Below are positions 1 to 11,036 of a DNA stretch of 64,000 nt, one piece after another; position 1 is the stretch's first letter; the number at the start of each line of letters is the position of its first letter. Origin of the DNA: Atriophallophorus winterbourni (lineage: Eukaryota; Platyhelminthes; Trematoda; Plagiorchiida; Microphallidae); contig JACCGJ010018192.1 in assembly GCA_013407085.1 (NCBI GenBank), forward strand, positions 94,045 to 158,044, in the 5' to 3' direction. The translations under genes were made by a program, and so were the position numbers. Below the pieces are notes generated by a model. The model searched no databases, was not told the DNA's origin, and saw only the letters and a program-made list of their open reading frames with translations.

Positions 1-103
1 AGTCCATTTCAACGAAAAACTTAGACAAGAAACACTTTTAATTCAAAAGGTTTTCACTATATTTTTGTTTTTTTTCTAATAAAAAAGAGAGGGATTTATT
101 CCT

Positions 104-1885
104 ATGGGAAATGCTCCGGGAAGAGATCGAGACTGCCCTCATGAATCCCGACTTGCCAAAAAAGCAAAGATTAACTTGAAAGCTTTTTATGGCTATGTTC
201 AGTCCAAGCGATCATTAAGAGAAGAAATAGGTACGTTAGTGCTGGACGATGGCAATACGGCTTTGACTGCACCGGAAAAAGCCGATGCGTTGCATTCATT
301 CTTCTGCAGTGTTTATCGGCGCGATTCAGGTAACTGTTTAGAAACTCACGAGTGCAGAGCACCTCCCTTTAGCTCGGTGGAGGTTAATCAGGAAATGGTC
401 ACCACAGTTCTGTCGCAGCTGGACAAAACTAAGTCGGCTGGCCCCGACGGCATACATCCGGCTATTCTTCAACCGCTCGCGAATATAGTTAGCCTTGCAA
501 TCAGAAATCTTTTCGAAGCTACCTTACTCCAGGGTATACTACCGGATGATTGGAAACGAGCGGCGGTAATAGCCATATACAAAAAGGGTCCCATTTCGGA
601 TGTACGCAACTACAGGCCAGTAAGCCTGACAAGCATTCTTTGCAAGTGCTTGGAAAAAATCATTCGGCACCAGGTATGTAAACATTTGGTAGCCAATTCC
701 TTACTATCCGATGCCCAGCACGGATTCTGGAAAGGAAGGTCCTGCCTAACCAATCTTCTAAGCTTTCTGGACGAAGTGACATTACGCCTCGATGAAGGGA
801 GAGTAGTCGAAGTCTGCTATCTTGATTTTCAAAAGGCATTTGACTCGGTGAACCATAGGTACCTTCTGCACAAACTAAGTATGTGTGGCGTCACAGGTGA
901 CCTACATCGATGGTTAGACAGCTTCTTAACTAATCGCACTAACTATGTTAGAATTGCAGGGGAGTGCTCGCAGGAATCACTGATTCTCAGTGGAGTGCCT
1001 CAAGGCTCGGTGCTTGGTCCATTACTTTTTCTTATTTTTGTAAACGACCTGGCAGCGTGCTTGAGTTCACGCTGCTTCCTGTTTGCTGATGATGTTAAGA
1101 TCCTAGGAACCGACAGTAGAGATACGCTTATCTCTGATTTAGAAAAAGTAATCGAGTGGACAAAGACCTGGGACTTGCCACTAAACCTGGGGAAGAGCTG
1201 TCTTCTGACGACTGATTTAGCGACAACCCAACTAGAAGTTGGTGAAGGAACTATCAGAATAGCGGCTGCTCAGAAAGTGAAGGATCTTGGCATTACTATA
1301 ACAGGCGATTTTAAATGGGCTACTCAATGTGCCGAAGCTGCAAACAAGGCTCGCAGAGAATTGTTCAGACTTCGCTCAGCGTTATCTTGCCGAAAACCTT
1401 CAATCTTCATTCCCTTATACAAAGTAGTCGTGCGGCCTCACTTGGAGTACTGCGTTCAATCCTGGGCACCGTACTTAAAAAAGGATATAGCATGTCTCGA
1501 AAGGGTCCAGCGCCTTGCGACTAGGATGGTTGAGGGTCAGGCAGGTAAAACTTATGAGGCTAGACTCAAGGACCTCGGTTTGTTCTCACTAAAGAGACGG
1601 CGGCTGCGAGGTGACCTAATAGAAGCCTTCAAGATTCTAAAGGGTCTTACAGGTGATAATATTACTGAAATCCTTAAACTTGCACCTAAAGCAGCTACAA
1701 GGGGTAATTCCATGAAACTTCTTAAGAGTAGGCCCAGGTTGCTGGCACGTGAGCACTTTTTCAGCAACCGTGTGGTCAACTTCTGGAACAAGCTCCCAGA
1801 TTGTATAGTAAGCCTCCCAAATGTGTTGAGCTTTAAAAGGGAATTAGACGTTAAATGGTCTATCATATTTCCGCATATTGTCTAA
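104..1885 (+). CDS. CR1/Jockey-type non-LTR retrotransposon ORF2, reverse transcriptase part (5'-truncated copy)
   Basis: The 593-residue open frame is the reverse transcriptase and C-terminal part of a non-LTR ORF2, which copies element RNA at a nicked chromosomal target. Visible landmarks are PDGIHPAIL near residue 112, NYRPVSL near 168, the catalytic block LDFQKAFDSV near 239, SGVPQGSVLGPLLF near 295 and the active-site FADD near 326. The C-terminal region (RPHLEYCVQSW, then FFSNRVVNFWNKLP) is typical of CR1-like elements. The APE endonuclease that should precede it is absent, so this is a 5'-truncated insertion; homology begins within the first 50 codons and the printed start Met is probably host-derived. 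The frame is unbroken over 1.78 kb, which suggests a young copy. An A-rich tail follows the stop (about 1883-1915). It differs in sequence from the CR1 pair downstream, so it is a different family. Confidence 0.9.
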   Translation: MGNAPGRDRDCPHESRLAKKAKINLKAFYGYVQSKRSLREEIGTLVLDDGNTALTAPEKADALHSFFCSVYRRDSGNCLETHECRAPPFSSVEVNQEMVTTVLSQLDKTKSAGPDGIHPAILQPLANIVSLAIRNLFEATLLQGILPDDWKRAAVIAIYKKGPISDVRNYRPVSLTSILCKCLEKIIRHQVCKHLVANSLLSDAQHGFWKGRSCLTNLLSFLDEVTLRLDEGRVVEVCYLDFQKAFDSVNHRYLLHKLSMCGVTGDLHRWLDSFLTNRTNYVRIAGECSQESLILSGVPQGSVLGPLLFLIFVNDLAACLSSRCFLFADDVKILGTDSRDTLISDLEKVIEWTKTWDLPLNLGKSCLLTTDLATTQLEVGEGTIRIAAAQKVKDLGITITGDFKWATQCAEAANKARRELFRLRSALSCRKPSIFIPLYKVVVRPHLEYCVQSWAPYLKKDIACLERVQRLATRMVEGQAGKTYEARLKDLGLFSLKRRRLRGDLIEAFKILKGLTGDNITEILKLAPKAATRGNSMKLLKSRPRLLAREHFFSNRVVNFWNKLPDCIVSLPNVLSFKRELDVKWSIIFPHIV

Positions 1886-1915
1886 TAAAAAAAATTTTAA
1901 AAAAACAAAAAAACG

Positions 1916-2600
1916 TATTTTTACATTTTTATCATATCTGTCTAGGCCTGGACAACCTGACAGTAAATTAGCCCACATGCAGTCTATGACTGTGTTTCAC
2001 TTTACCTCAACTAGGCTAGTGATTTCATACACCACACATTGTTCACGCATATTATTGCATTGTTTCCTGAATAGCTGACCTCTCACCGTGCTGGTGAAGA
2101 GAAACCCTACCTTACTTTCCAGATATTCGGAAACAAGAACGTGTGAAAAGTACGAACTGTATACTCGATATCGAAGTGCCGGGTGCTCAAACGCATACCG
2201 TCGAAGGAAATCTGGGCGCGTGATTGGCTTTTAGCCACCTTCAGCCCTGTGCAACTTGAAATTGAACTTGAAAACCCGAAGGATCAACAAAAGAAAATAA
2301 AATTTCGTTCAGACACTAATATAGTCTACGCTGATGTTGTTTTGATAAATATTTCCGAGTGCTGTAAGTTTTAGAGACTGCATTAGTAGCTTCGATGCTA
2401 TTAAGTACTGAAAGTAGTAGTTCGCTTCGTTCATTAACAAGGCATGGCTATGTAGGTCGCGGTTAAATCCCGTTGCCTTTCAAGGTCAAGTTCAAATTTA
2501 AGTCGCACACGGATCAAAAATAAGCATCAATCACTAGCACTAGTATTTTTAGGTTGCAGTGTCGATTTTTATTTGAGATTGCGAAAATTAACACCTAATC
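1916..2600. other. Spacer between two retrotransposon copies
   Basis: No convincing gene, RNA or repeat unit is recognised here. Short open frames have no family-like residues. Confidence 0.5.
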
Positions 2601-2626
2601 GCAACACGCTCAAAATAATTTTATTC

Positions 2627-3949
2627 AGATTCATTGACCCTGTAAATTACCGTACTGTTACACTTACGTCTGTCGTAAGCAAATTGCTGGAACGGATTGT
2701 AAAGGATAAGATAGAACAGTATTTGCGCGAGACCCAACAATGCTCGAATGCCCAACACGGCTTCACGGAAGGCCGCTCATGTATCTCCAATCTACTGACC
2801 GCCCGAGAACATTGGTGCAGAAGCCTTGACGCTGGTTTGCCAGTTGATGTAGTCTTCATCGAATTCAGTAAAGCATTCGACCGTGTTCCACATCAGAGGC
2901 TTATTTGGAAACTAAGAATGTCTGGTATAGAGGCTTCGTTGCTTGCTTGGATTGAGGATTTTCTTATCGAAAGGCGAAGCCTCGTTGAAGTCAATGGGGC
3001 CAGATCTGCATCCTTTATCCCAACTTCTGGTGTACCACAAGGATCCGTTCTGGGTCCAACCCTGTTCAAACTCTATGTGAGTGACCTTCCCGGTATTCTG
3101 AACAGTGGTTGTCTCTTATTTGCAGATGATCTGAAGGTGTGGGCTTCTGTCACGACGGCCGCTGACGCTTCCCACTTGCAAGATGATTTGAATGCACTTC
3201 GGAGTTGGACTGACAGATGGATACTCCCGATTAATGAAAAGAAGTGTGCTATCATGCACATCGGGAGCAACAACATGCGACATGCATATCAGTTGGAGGG
3301 CCATGGTCTCAGGATAGTTGATGTAGAGCGAGATTTGGGGGTGATGGTAACTTCATCCCTCAAAACTGCGGAGGATACTGCGAGAAAGGTCGGTTCTGCC
3401 AGCCGCATGTGGTGGGCATTGAGACGATCCTTCTTAGAGATAAATCCCAAAGTTTTTCAAGTTCTGTATAGCTCTCACGTCAGACCAATATTAGAATTTG
3501 GGCTTCCTGTGAACTATCCGTTAACCAAAGGGGAGAAGGATCGTCTGGAGAAAGTCCAAAGGAGGGCTACCAAGTGCGTGAGGGGTATGTTTCGTATTCC
3601 CTATGACGACCGATTGCGGGAACTCAAACTTTTCCCACTGGAATATCGAAGAATGTGATATGATTTGCTGGTCACGCGGAGAATCCTACTTGGATATTAC
3701 GGAACGGAACTTCAACAATTCTTTTCGGTATCCACGGACTCCAGAACTAGAGGTCATTCGCTGAAGTTGCAGAAGAGCCGAACGGAACACCTGAAGCCAT
3801 CGTTTACTCTGTCGACCAGAGTGGTCAATATTTGGAATGCACTCTCCGCTGATGCAATTGGAGCAGTCACCGAAGAGCAGTTTAAACGCATATTGGACGG
3901 TGAACTTCCCGCTATCCTGCGCGATTCGCCTACTCTTTCAGCTCAGTAA
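2627..3949 (+). pseudogene. CR1-like ORF2 fragment, reverse transcriptase to C-terminus (family 'CR1-b')
   Basis: The frame starts abruptly inside the reverse transcriptase at the NYR(T/P)VTLTS block. It continues through FIEFSKAFDRV, SGVPQGSVLGPTLF, the active-site FADDLKVW, and the C-terminal domain RPILEFGLPVNY, then ends in TRVVNIWNALS. One in-frame TGA near 3657, where the sister copy at 4.5 kb has Arg, splits the reading frame. The 5' boundary near 2627 falls at the same coding position where the sister copy has a nonsense codon, but that copy continues upstream while this one does not, so this is a 5' truncation. The 3' UTR runs to a GAA microsatellite near 4055. Near-identity to the 4.4-6.3 kb copy indicates recent activity of the family. 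Confidence 0.88.
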
Positions 3950-4033
3950 CTCCTCGTGAGGAATCTACGCTGAGATCGCAGAGACCCGGGAGGTGAAGCG
4001 GCTTTCACGGACTGTAGTCCTCCTACCGTCTAT

Positions 4034-4055
4034 TCAGAAGAAGAAGAAGAAGAAT
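4034..4055 (+). repeat. (GAA)n microsatellite tail of CR1-b copy
   Basis: AGAAGAAGAAGAAGAA directly follows the conserved 3' UTR of the upstream CR1-like copy. CR1-clade elements end in short tandem repeats rather than poly-A, so this marks the element's 3' end. The inverted partner (TTC)n sits at 4443-4456. Confidence 0.8.
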
Positions 4056-4541
4056 CCTTGTGATTTGCTGGTTTCAATTTGATCACATACGAAATGCCTC
4101 CTCTTTAGTGGAAAGAGAACAAAATTATACATGCATTCCATATAAAACTTTCCTTGTCAATCGGTTTTACGAGTAGTTGAGCAGTGTGTATGTCCGAGCT
4201 TGGAATTTTCATTTTCAGATAGGGCAATTAATTTTGAACGCAATAGTTTCGATGAGGTTTCGCGAAGGCTTCATAAAGCGTAATAAGACCCGCGAGTTTA
4301 GAACGCATTCAATGGCTTAATATCTTTTTTCAAGTTAGTGTCATCACTTCGAAACTTTGATTAACGAAATTAGAGCTGGCTGTACCCAGATTACCTAATG
4401 GGTAAAAATTGATACCAATTAGTCTCAACCACTTACCTGCTTTTCTTCTTCTTCTGAATAGACGGCAGGAGGACTACAGTCCGTGAAAGCCGCTTCACCT
4501 CCCGGGTCTCTGCTATCTCAGCGTAGATTCCTCACGAGGAG

Positions 4542-7500
4542 TTACTGAGCTGAAAGAGTAGGCGAATCGCGCAGGATAGCGGGAAGTTCACCGTCCAATA
4601 TGCGTTTAAACTGCTCTTCGGTGACTGCTCCAATTGCATCAGCGGAGAGTGCATTCCAAATATTGACCACTCTGGTCGACAGAGTAAACGATGGTTTCAG
4701 GTGTTCCGTTCGGCGCTTCTGCAACTTCAGTGAATGACCTCTAGTTCTGGAGTCCGTGGATACCGAAAAGAATTGTTGAAGTTCCGTTCCGTAATATCCA
4801 AGCAGGATTCTCCGCGTGACCAGCAAATCATATCGCATTCTTCGATATTCCAGTGGGAGAAGTTTGAGTTCCCGCAATCGGTCGTCATAGGGAATACGAA
4901 ACATACCCCTCACGCACTTGGTAGCCCTCCTTTAGACTTTCTCCATACGATCCTTCTCCCCTTTGGTTAACGGATAGTTCACGGGAAGCCCAAATTCTAA
5001 TATTGGTCTGACATGAGAGCTATACAGAACTTGAAAAACTTTGGGATTTATCTGTAAAAAGGGTCGTTTCAATGCCCACCACATGCGGCTGGCAGAACCG
5101 ACCTTTCTGGCAGTATCCTCCGCAGTTTTTTCAGGGATAAAGTTACCATCACCCCCAAATCTCGCTCTACATCAACTGTAAAAGGCAGAATTCCAATTAT
5201 TTTTATTGAAAATCAAACGTTCGAATCTCCTGCATTTTGTTCATTATTATCGTTTCGTTTTACTGAACCATTTGAAGTTATTGGATTTTGGGTCAACTTT
5301 TTTGTATCTTTATTTGGCCGTTCGCGCGCAGTTGAAATTGTGACATTTAGCTGTATTTGTTGCTATTGAATATTCGTTGTTTTTGGATTCAGTACGAAGC
5401 GGAATAATTGAGGTTTGCTATTTTATTGAATAATTATTTCGTTTCAACAGTACCGTATTGTCCCACGTATTGTCTTGTCAATAATTTGGTGGGCTTAGAC
5501 GCGTCACTCAACCGCTGGATAAACACATTGGTGTCTATATCGCGACTGAAATCTTTGACGTTGAACTCGATTTTCCCCGGACCGAATTGTCGGTTACATC
5601 AAATATCCTGAGACCATGGCCCTCCAACTGATATGCATGTCGCATGTTGTTGCTCCCGATGTGCATGATAGCACACTTCATTTCATTAATCGGGAGCATC
5701 CATCTGTCAGTCCAACTCCGAAGTGCATTCAAATCATCTAGCAAGTGGGATGCGTCAGCGGCCGTCGTGACAGAAGCCCACACCTTCAGATCATCTGCAA
5801 ATAGGAGACAACCACTGTTCAGAATACCGGGGAGGTCACTCACATAGAGTTTGAACAAGGTTGGCCCCAGAACGGATCCTTGTGGTACGCCAGAAGTTGG
5901 GATGAAGGATGCAGATCTGGCCCCATTGACTTCAACGAGGCTTTGCCTTCCGATAAGAAAATCCTCAATCCAAGCAAGCAACGAAGCCTCTATTCCAGAC
6001 ATTCTTAGTTTCCAAATAAGCCTCTGATGTGGAACACGGTCGAATGCTTTACTGAAGTCAATGAAGACTACATCAACTGGCACACCAGCGTCAAGGCTTC
6101 TGCACCAATGTTCTCGGGCGGTCAGTAGATTGGAGATACATGAGCGGCGTTCCGTGAAGCCGTGTTGGACATTCGAGCATTGATGGGTCTCGCGCAAATA
6201 CTGTTCTATCTTATCCTTTACAATCCGTTCGAGCAATTTGCCTACGACAGACGTAAGTGTAACAGGACGTTAATTTACAGGGTCTGATAAGCTCCCACCT
6301 TTGAACATCGGCTTTACTATACCCATTTTCCAATCCTCTGGTAGACGTCCCGAATTGATTGAAATTTGGAATAAAGAGGCTAAAGGTGTACTGATGATCC
6401 TTGATAAAGGTTTTAATATGGCAGGGTGAATACCATCAGGACCTGGAGATGTCTGTTCATCTAGATGTTCGATGAGGATTCGCAACATGTCAGCCGTGAT
6501 CTCATAATTGCCCATTACTTCCGTCGGCGATATTTGTTTGCAGGATATGGTAGGCTCTATTGCGTAAACTGATTGGTATTGCGATGCAAACACCTCAGCT
6601 TTCCCAGTGTCAGTCTCTATAACCTCCCGTTCCAAATTTTTGAGAGAAGGTACGGGGTTCGATGATTTGACCCGGCGCCGAATGTACGCAAATAATCGTT
6701 TAGGATTATATTTTGAAGAATTTGCTAATTGAAGCTCGAATCGACTTCTTTTATCTTTCTTCAATTTTGAGCAAAGATTCCGTACGGCCCGATATTCTTC
6801 GTAATGGGCGTCCGATCGGCTCGTTCTGAATTTAATCCAAAGACGCTTTCTTTGCCGCAGGCAGGTACGAAGTTCTCTATGAAACCAAGGAGGGCCACAG
6901 GAGCCGGGACGATCTCTGGTTAATGGAGCAACATCCTCTAAGCGACGGATATTATTCAGGAACCATTTCCAACAGTCATCAACAGTGGGATCAACGGGTA
7001 ACGTCCAGTCAACTGAGGCTGCTTGTTCAACCAACAATTTCAAGTCCATGTTCCAGAAGTTTCTCCGTGGAAGCCGCGACGGCTGGGCCGGTTTACCCCG
7101 AGTCCATTGGAACCGAATAGCACAATGGTCGCTTGTATCGATGGGCTGTTCCACGGATAAGTCCACCACATCTGACTCTCTGGGTGACAAGACCAGATCA
7201 AGAGTAGATAGAGTCTGGCCATGCCCATAGCGAGTAGAACGAGAACGTGCTGCACGAGGTTCAAATCCAGAATCAGATTTAGAAACTCCCGTTGGTACTC
7301 ATCCCCATTTGTAACGATGTCCAACCAGTTGATATCCGGAGCATTCAGGTCACCGAGTATCATACAATCGTTCCTCGTCCCATGGCGGCGGAGCTGGTCA
7401 AATAATGCCATGATACGGGCGCAGGGTGAACGGTAGATGACACCGATCATTGCTGATCCATTACTGGACTTGATCTGACACCAAATGCTTTCAGCAAAAC

Positions 7501-7840
7501 CATCATCATCTCGAAAACTATCAACAACCTCCACGGATAAATGTTCTTTGACGTATATCGCCACCCCACCACCATGTCGAGATTCAATTCGATCACTTCT
7601 GAGTAGGCGGTAATTCGGAATGAATAGCTCTGCATCAGTAATGTCGAGTGTCAGCCAGGTTTCCGTTATTCCAACGATATCTGGCTGTAGTGCCAAGACA
7701 TGATGGCTTACTTCGTCAAATTTGTTCCTCAAACTCCGCGCGTTGAAACAGAGCACTTCGAAATACTTTAATGGAGAGCAGTTGGATGCTCGATCAGTAT
7801 GGGCCTCCAGCGAACTTTGGATGGCCTCTCCACTACGCAA
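4542..7840 (-). pseudogene. CR1-b ORF2: APE endonuclease + reverse transcriptase, broken
   Basis: Reading down from 7840, the endonuclease shows FNARSLRNK, the catalytic ETWL, SDR...RHGGGVAIYV, IYRSP, GDLNAPDINW, LDLVLS and SDHCAI. The reverse transcriptase follows with SPGPDGIHPAIL, SKAFDRV, SGVPQGSVLGP and FADDLKVW, then the C-terminal domain ending TRVVNIWNALS. Breaks visible by comparison with the 2.63 kb copy are a frameshift near 7250 inside the endonuclease, Tyr-to-TAA at 6270-6272, an inserted segment at 5176-5595, a +2 shift near 5130 (an A run), and Gln-to-TAA at 4932-4934. The first Met (7840) lies inside ORF1's 3' end, so the two frames overlap by about 70 bp. The protein would nick target DNA and reverse-transcribe the element RNA; this copy cannot make it. 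Confidence 0.88.
5176..5595. mobile_element. 420 bp insertion in CR1-b ORF2, flanked by 7 bp duplication
   Basis: The ORF2 sequence is interrupted here relative to the sister copy. ACATCAA lies at both edges (5169-5175 and 5596-5602), so it looks like a target-site duplication. The insert shows no obvious terminal inverted repeat and no poly-A or microsatellite end. On the element's coding strand it ends in a pyrimidine-rich stretch and ACAG, resembling a splice acceptor, but GT-AG removal would not restore the frame exactly. No internal frame is family-like. It could be a short nonautonomous transposon or SINE not recognised here. Confidence 0.6.
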
Positions 7841-8864
7841 AAATCCACAATACGAAGGTCCTTCTCACCCTCCGATAATCTTTTCTTAAGCTCCATCGTA
7901 GCAGTCTTCATCTTAATTCTATCGTCAGGCGACAAATCTCGTAATATTTTATACGGTAGACCCTTCAGTCGATAAACGCGCTTTAGGATCTTTTGGGCCT
8001 GATCGTCGGAATCCAGTACTGTTTTCAGAACCCTGGGCTTTTTACACTCCAGATTTCTGCGTCCAAGTCGGAACGCTGATACAATTGTGATACTAGCCTC
8101 CCCTTGGTCAACCATTTTCCCGAAAACTGATTGAATGAACTCGCTATCCTGTTCAAATCTGGCAGCAGATGTTTCTCCATCTGGTTCCGGTGCATTTACA
8201 ATAATGAGACAGCATTTGCGTGCGTCTGGTGAATTGTCAGCTTTACTGCTCGGAAGTGAGATCTTACTCTCCTTCACCACATTCCCAGAAAACTGTTGTG
8301 GTAATCGGCATTCCAATTTGTCGACTCTGTTCGAAATATTGGACCAGGTTGCAGTATCGGCATCTGTATTTATGGCGGCTACAGAGGCTTATGTGGCACT
8401 AGCATTTGGGTCTAATTCATTAGACGTGACCACATGTTCCGCAATATCTAAAGAGGCAGATTCCACTTGCACGTTCGATGGCAGTGCAACAATTTTATTC
8501 CTTCTAGTTTTCGATCGGCGTCCGGATGAAACAGCTTTGCTCTTTTTCGGTGTGCTACCGAGTGGAGGCGTTTTGCTATCAGCCGGAACACTTGTGCCTT
8601 GTAAATCATTAACCAGCATGGAGCCACTTACAGGTAGATATTCCTTATTCGGCAAATAAGAGGACTGCAAGGCTTTCAGACGGGGATGCACACTTCACAG
8701 ATAAAATGAAGGTACGGCTCATGGTAGGTCCTCAACGCCTGATAAGTGGTGTCCTCCATTCTACAGCATCGGGTGTGAATCCAGCAGCTGCATATTGAAC
8801 ATTGCATGGCTTTGGATGAGGAAATAACTTTCTTGGCGCACTTGAAGCACGGCGAAGAAGTCAT
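7768..8864 (-). pseudogene. CR1-b ORF1 with N-terminal PHD-type zinc finger, broken
   Basis: The first 60 residues hold a C4HC3-like pattern: CFKC, then CSIC, HTRC and ICEVC, with a Trp before the His pair. This is the PHD finger known from CR1-clade ORF1 proteins. A Lys/Ser/Arg-rich linker follows (PKKSK, RRSKTRRNK), then a domain with CLIIVNAPEP, FRLGRR and KPRVLKTVLDS, resembling the nucleic-acid-binding part of ORF1 proteins. The frame shifts near 8685, just after the finger, and an in-frame stop lies at 8389-8391. It ends at 7768 overlapping ORF2. The role is inferred to be RNA binding in the retrotransposition particle. Confidence 0.78.
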
Positions 8865-8879
8865 TGTAACGTAGCCAGC

Positions 8880-9366
8880 AGTGAATCGTTATTGGAGCAG
8901 CAGATTGCAAAAACAATTAACCAGAATTCACGGGGAATACTTCTCAGTAAATCCCCAGACACGTATTTGGTTTCTAATAAAAATTTCAATTGAATCAGAG
9001 AAGGAATCTGATTCGATATTCAGCCACAAGACTTGTATTGAAAGATACTTGGAACCTCAGAAATTCACTCCACTCGCGACCTTGAAATTCAAAACAAAAT
9101 CCAAAAAATTTGAGTGCACCCTAAATTTGTATGATTTCACCTTATTCAAGTTAACTAGTAAATGACTAATAGGAGACAACTTGATGACGTTTCTATATGT
9201 TAGATATATTGTAGTTTGTTGATTTGTCGATGCAAACAACTCAAAACGACGAACTCCAAAGGCATGCTAAGAGGTTATCTTGGAAAATCGAAGAAATACG
9301 ATTAAAGTCTGAAAAAAGAAAAAATTCAGTCCGATCGTTGTCTCTGAGAAGATACGAAAACTTAGT
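8880..9366. other. Unassigned spacer
   Basis: AT-rich sequence after the CR1-b 5' end; nothing recognisable. Confidence 0.45.
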
Positions 9367-9985
9367 TCAGTTGATATAAATTTTCTCATCATTGTGAATA
9401 TATGCCGGCTTCCGAAAAAGTCGCAGAACGCAAGTGACCATATTGTGGTCGCAACCGGGCAGCGGAGCTAAAATTTCAACGTTGCTGGGATCAGTACCTA
9501 GAGTGAAGATCAAGTCTAAAATGCTGGACAGTCTTGTAGGCTTACTCACAGATTGTGTGAAACCTAGAAGATTAATCGTTTTAGAGAATGCTGAAAATCT
9601 ATTCGAAATGCGGGGGTATTTTCAGCTGATGCATGGCATGTTGAAATCCCCAGCAATAATTTTATTGCTGAGAGGGACAATGGATGCCTCAGTGAACACA
9701 TTTATAAGCTTATCAATAGTGAGTGTGGAAGGAGATGGTGGGTTATAGATGCACCCTATGAGAGCATCAAGAGAGGGTATGGTGATCCAAATTGAGTCAT
9801 CTAGATCTTCTAACATATGAGAACTGTATATTTCTGCCGGAAAATCTGTATTAACATAAATGAGAATACCACCACCACGGGTGTGGGTGCGGTCCTTACG
9901 AAACATGAAATAGTTGGCTAGTTGAAGTGAAACGTTGGGAGAGAGATATAGCGCTCGTCTAGAGTCAAAATAAGACAGTTGAAAT
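9367..9985 (-). pseudogene. CR1-like APE endonuclease fragment
   Basis: On the minus strand one frame gives FRKDRTHTRGGGILIYVN, GCIYNPPSPST, IIAGDFNMP and further on LDLIFT and CDHNMVTC, matching in order the endonuclease blocks of CR1-type ORF2. A TGG-to-TGA nonsense change lies at 9622-9624, right after the GDFNxPxIxW motif. Upstream homology fades near 9985 before the ETW block, and nothing downstream of the SDH/CDH block belongs to it, so only the endonuclease survives. The sequence differs from the CR1-b endonuclease and represents another family. Confidence 0.8.
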
Positions 9986-10166
9986 CGAAAAAAGATTTAA
10001 AAATTCGATATAACAAGAGTGTACGTAGGTATAGTCAATATTGTTCATAAGCATATTGTAGAATAACGGTACTCCCGTTGCACCGTGGTCTGAAATCGAT
10101 GGTGTTAATTTAAGTAAGGGTTTTGGTAATGAAAAGGAAAATTTTGCTGAGGAAAATTTTGCATCG

Positions 10167-10181
10167 GTACATACACACACA

Positions 10182-10210
<29 letters not shown>
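10167..10210. repeat. (ACAT)n / (ATAC)n microsatellite
   Basis: Ten or so units of ATAC/CATA preceded by a short CA run. Confidence 0.95.
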
Positions 10211-10212
<2 letters not shown>

Positions 10213-10219
10213 TTTATCG

Positions 10220-10490
10220 GCAACTTATTACTAATAGCCAGTTCTTTAAACCAGAACATGCATAAAATTCCGTTTGCCCTATATCTATTCTCCAGATCCT
10301 TCCACTTTTTGGGGTAACATTCATTTGAACAAGCTGAGTCCTTCATATCCCGTGCACACTCACAGCAGCGGCATTGTCCGCTTAACCAGCTTGACGGCGG
10401 AACAACACCAGGAGGCTCTGGCGCGCGACGAATGAAAACTTCACGCAGTTCCAGTTGTGCTAGATTTGTGCAACGATTCCTACTGGCCAT
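10220..10490 (-). CDS. Cysteine-rich open frame, unidentified exon candidate
   Basis: An open frame on the minus strand contains a proline-rich stretch (RRAPEPPGVVPPSSW) followed by a cysteine cluster (QCRCCEC, then ACSNEC) and CMFW. It then runs into the microsatellite. The cluster is vaguely like intracellular cysteine-rich domains such as the P2X7 C-terminus, but no diagnostic motif is present. The region is less AT-rich than its surroundings (10350-10450). It may be a host exon, a captured fragment or chance. Confidence 0.25.
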
Positions 10491-11036
10491 TCACACCACA
10501 CTTTGAAAAACCGCGCTGGCATCGCTATTTATTTTCTCTCAAACCCATGTGTTTGTCGTCCATGTTGAGTAACGTTCATTTTCACAAAGTTGCTCAAGCC
10601 CGACAGGCAATTTTCAATCATTTGATGAAACATAGCAAGATTCCAGACGCTAATAATTGCTTTTCCGATTGTTGTGCTCTGTTATCTTCTTGTTTATGCT
10701 TCTTTTCAAGCAAATTGGATTCACCGCGACAGTTATGAAGGATTTCCGTCCGGCCATGTGCATCGGAATTTATCAAAATGGTCTGGATCCCACAAACGCT
10801 TCGTCTATCCGAACGTCGCAATCTGACGTGAACAACGTAGAGGCGATCGTGACCACCAGGCGGTTAGTTCTTCAAACACAAACGCCGGTCTTAGTGCGCG
10901 GCTTATTTATTTCACCATATTGTTTTATTATGGATTTCGCGAATGTGGTAATTACTTGAGGGATACTTCATTGCCGATGACTCTAGTGAATTGCACGTCA
11001 ATACATTCATACATTCGTCACCCTCATGGAAATCAT
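10491..11036. other. Unassigned stretch
   Basis: Open frames exist on both strands, but none shows family motifs or clear splice-bounded coding signal. Confidence 0.35.

Larger units (their letters stand above)
4440..8875 (-). mobile_element. Near full-length CR1-like non-LTR retrotransposon (family CR1-b), inactivated
   Basis: Read on the minus strand the copy runs from a 5' region near 8875 through ORF1 and ORF2 to a 3' UTR and a (GAA)n tail at 4443-4456. Its 3' 1.8 kb matches the copy at 2.63-4.06 kb in inverted, tail-to-tail orientation with about 390 bp between tails. ORF1 carries a PHD-type zinc finger and ORF2 an APE endonuclease plus reverse transcriptase, the arrangement known for CR1-clade elements. 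Damage includes an ORF1 frameshift and stop, an endonuclease frameshift, two nonsense codons and a small frameshift in ORF2, and a 420 bp foreign insertion. No clear target-site duplication was found. Confidence 0.88.

Noticed and set aside
5169..5602. Insert in CR1-b as a new spliceosomal intron
   Set aside because: Removal at the GT-AG positions leaves extra bases and shifts the frame; target duplication fits a transposon better.
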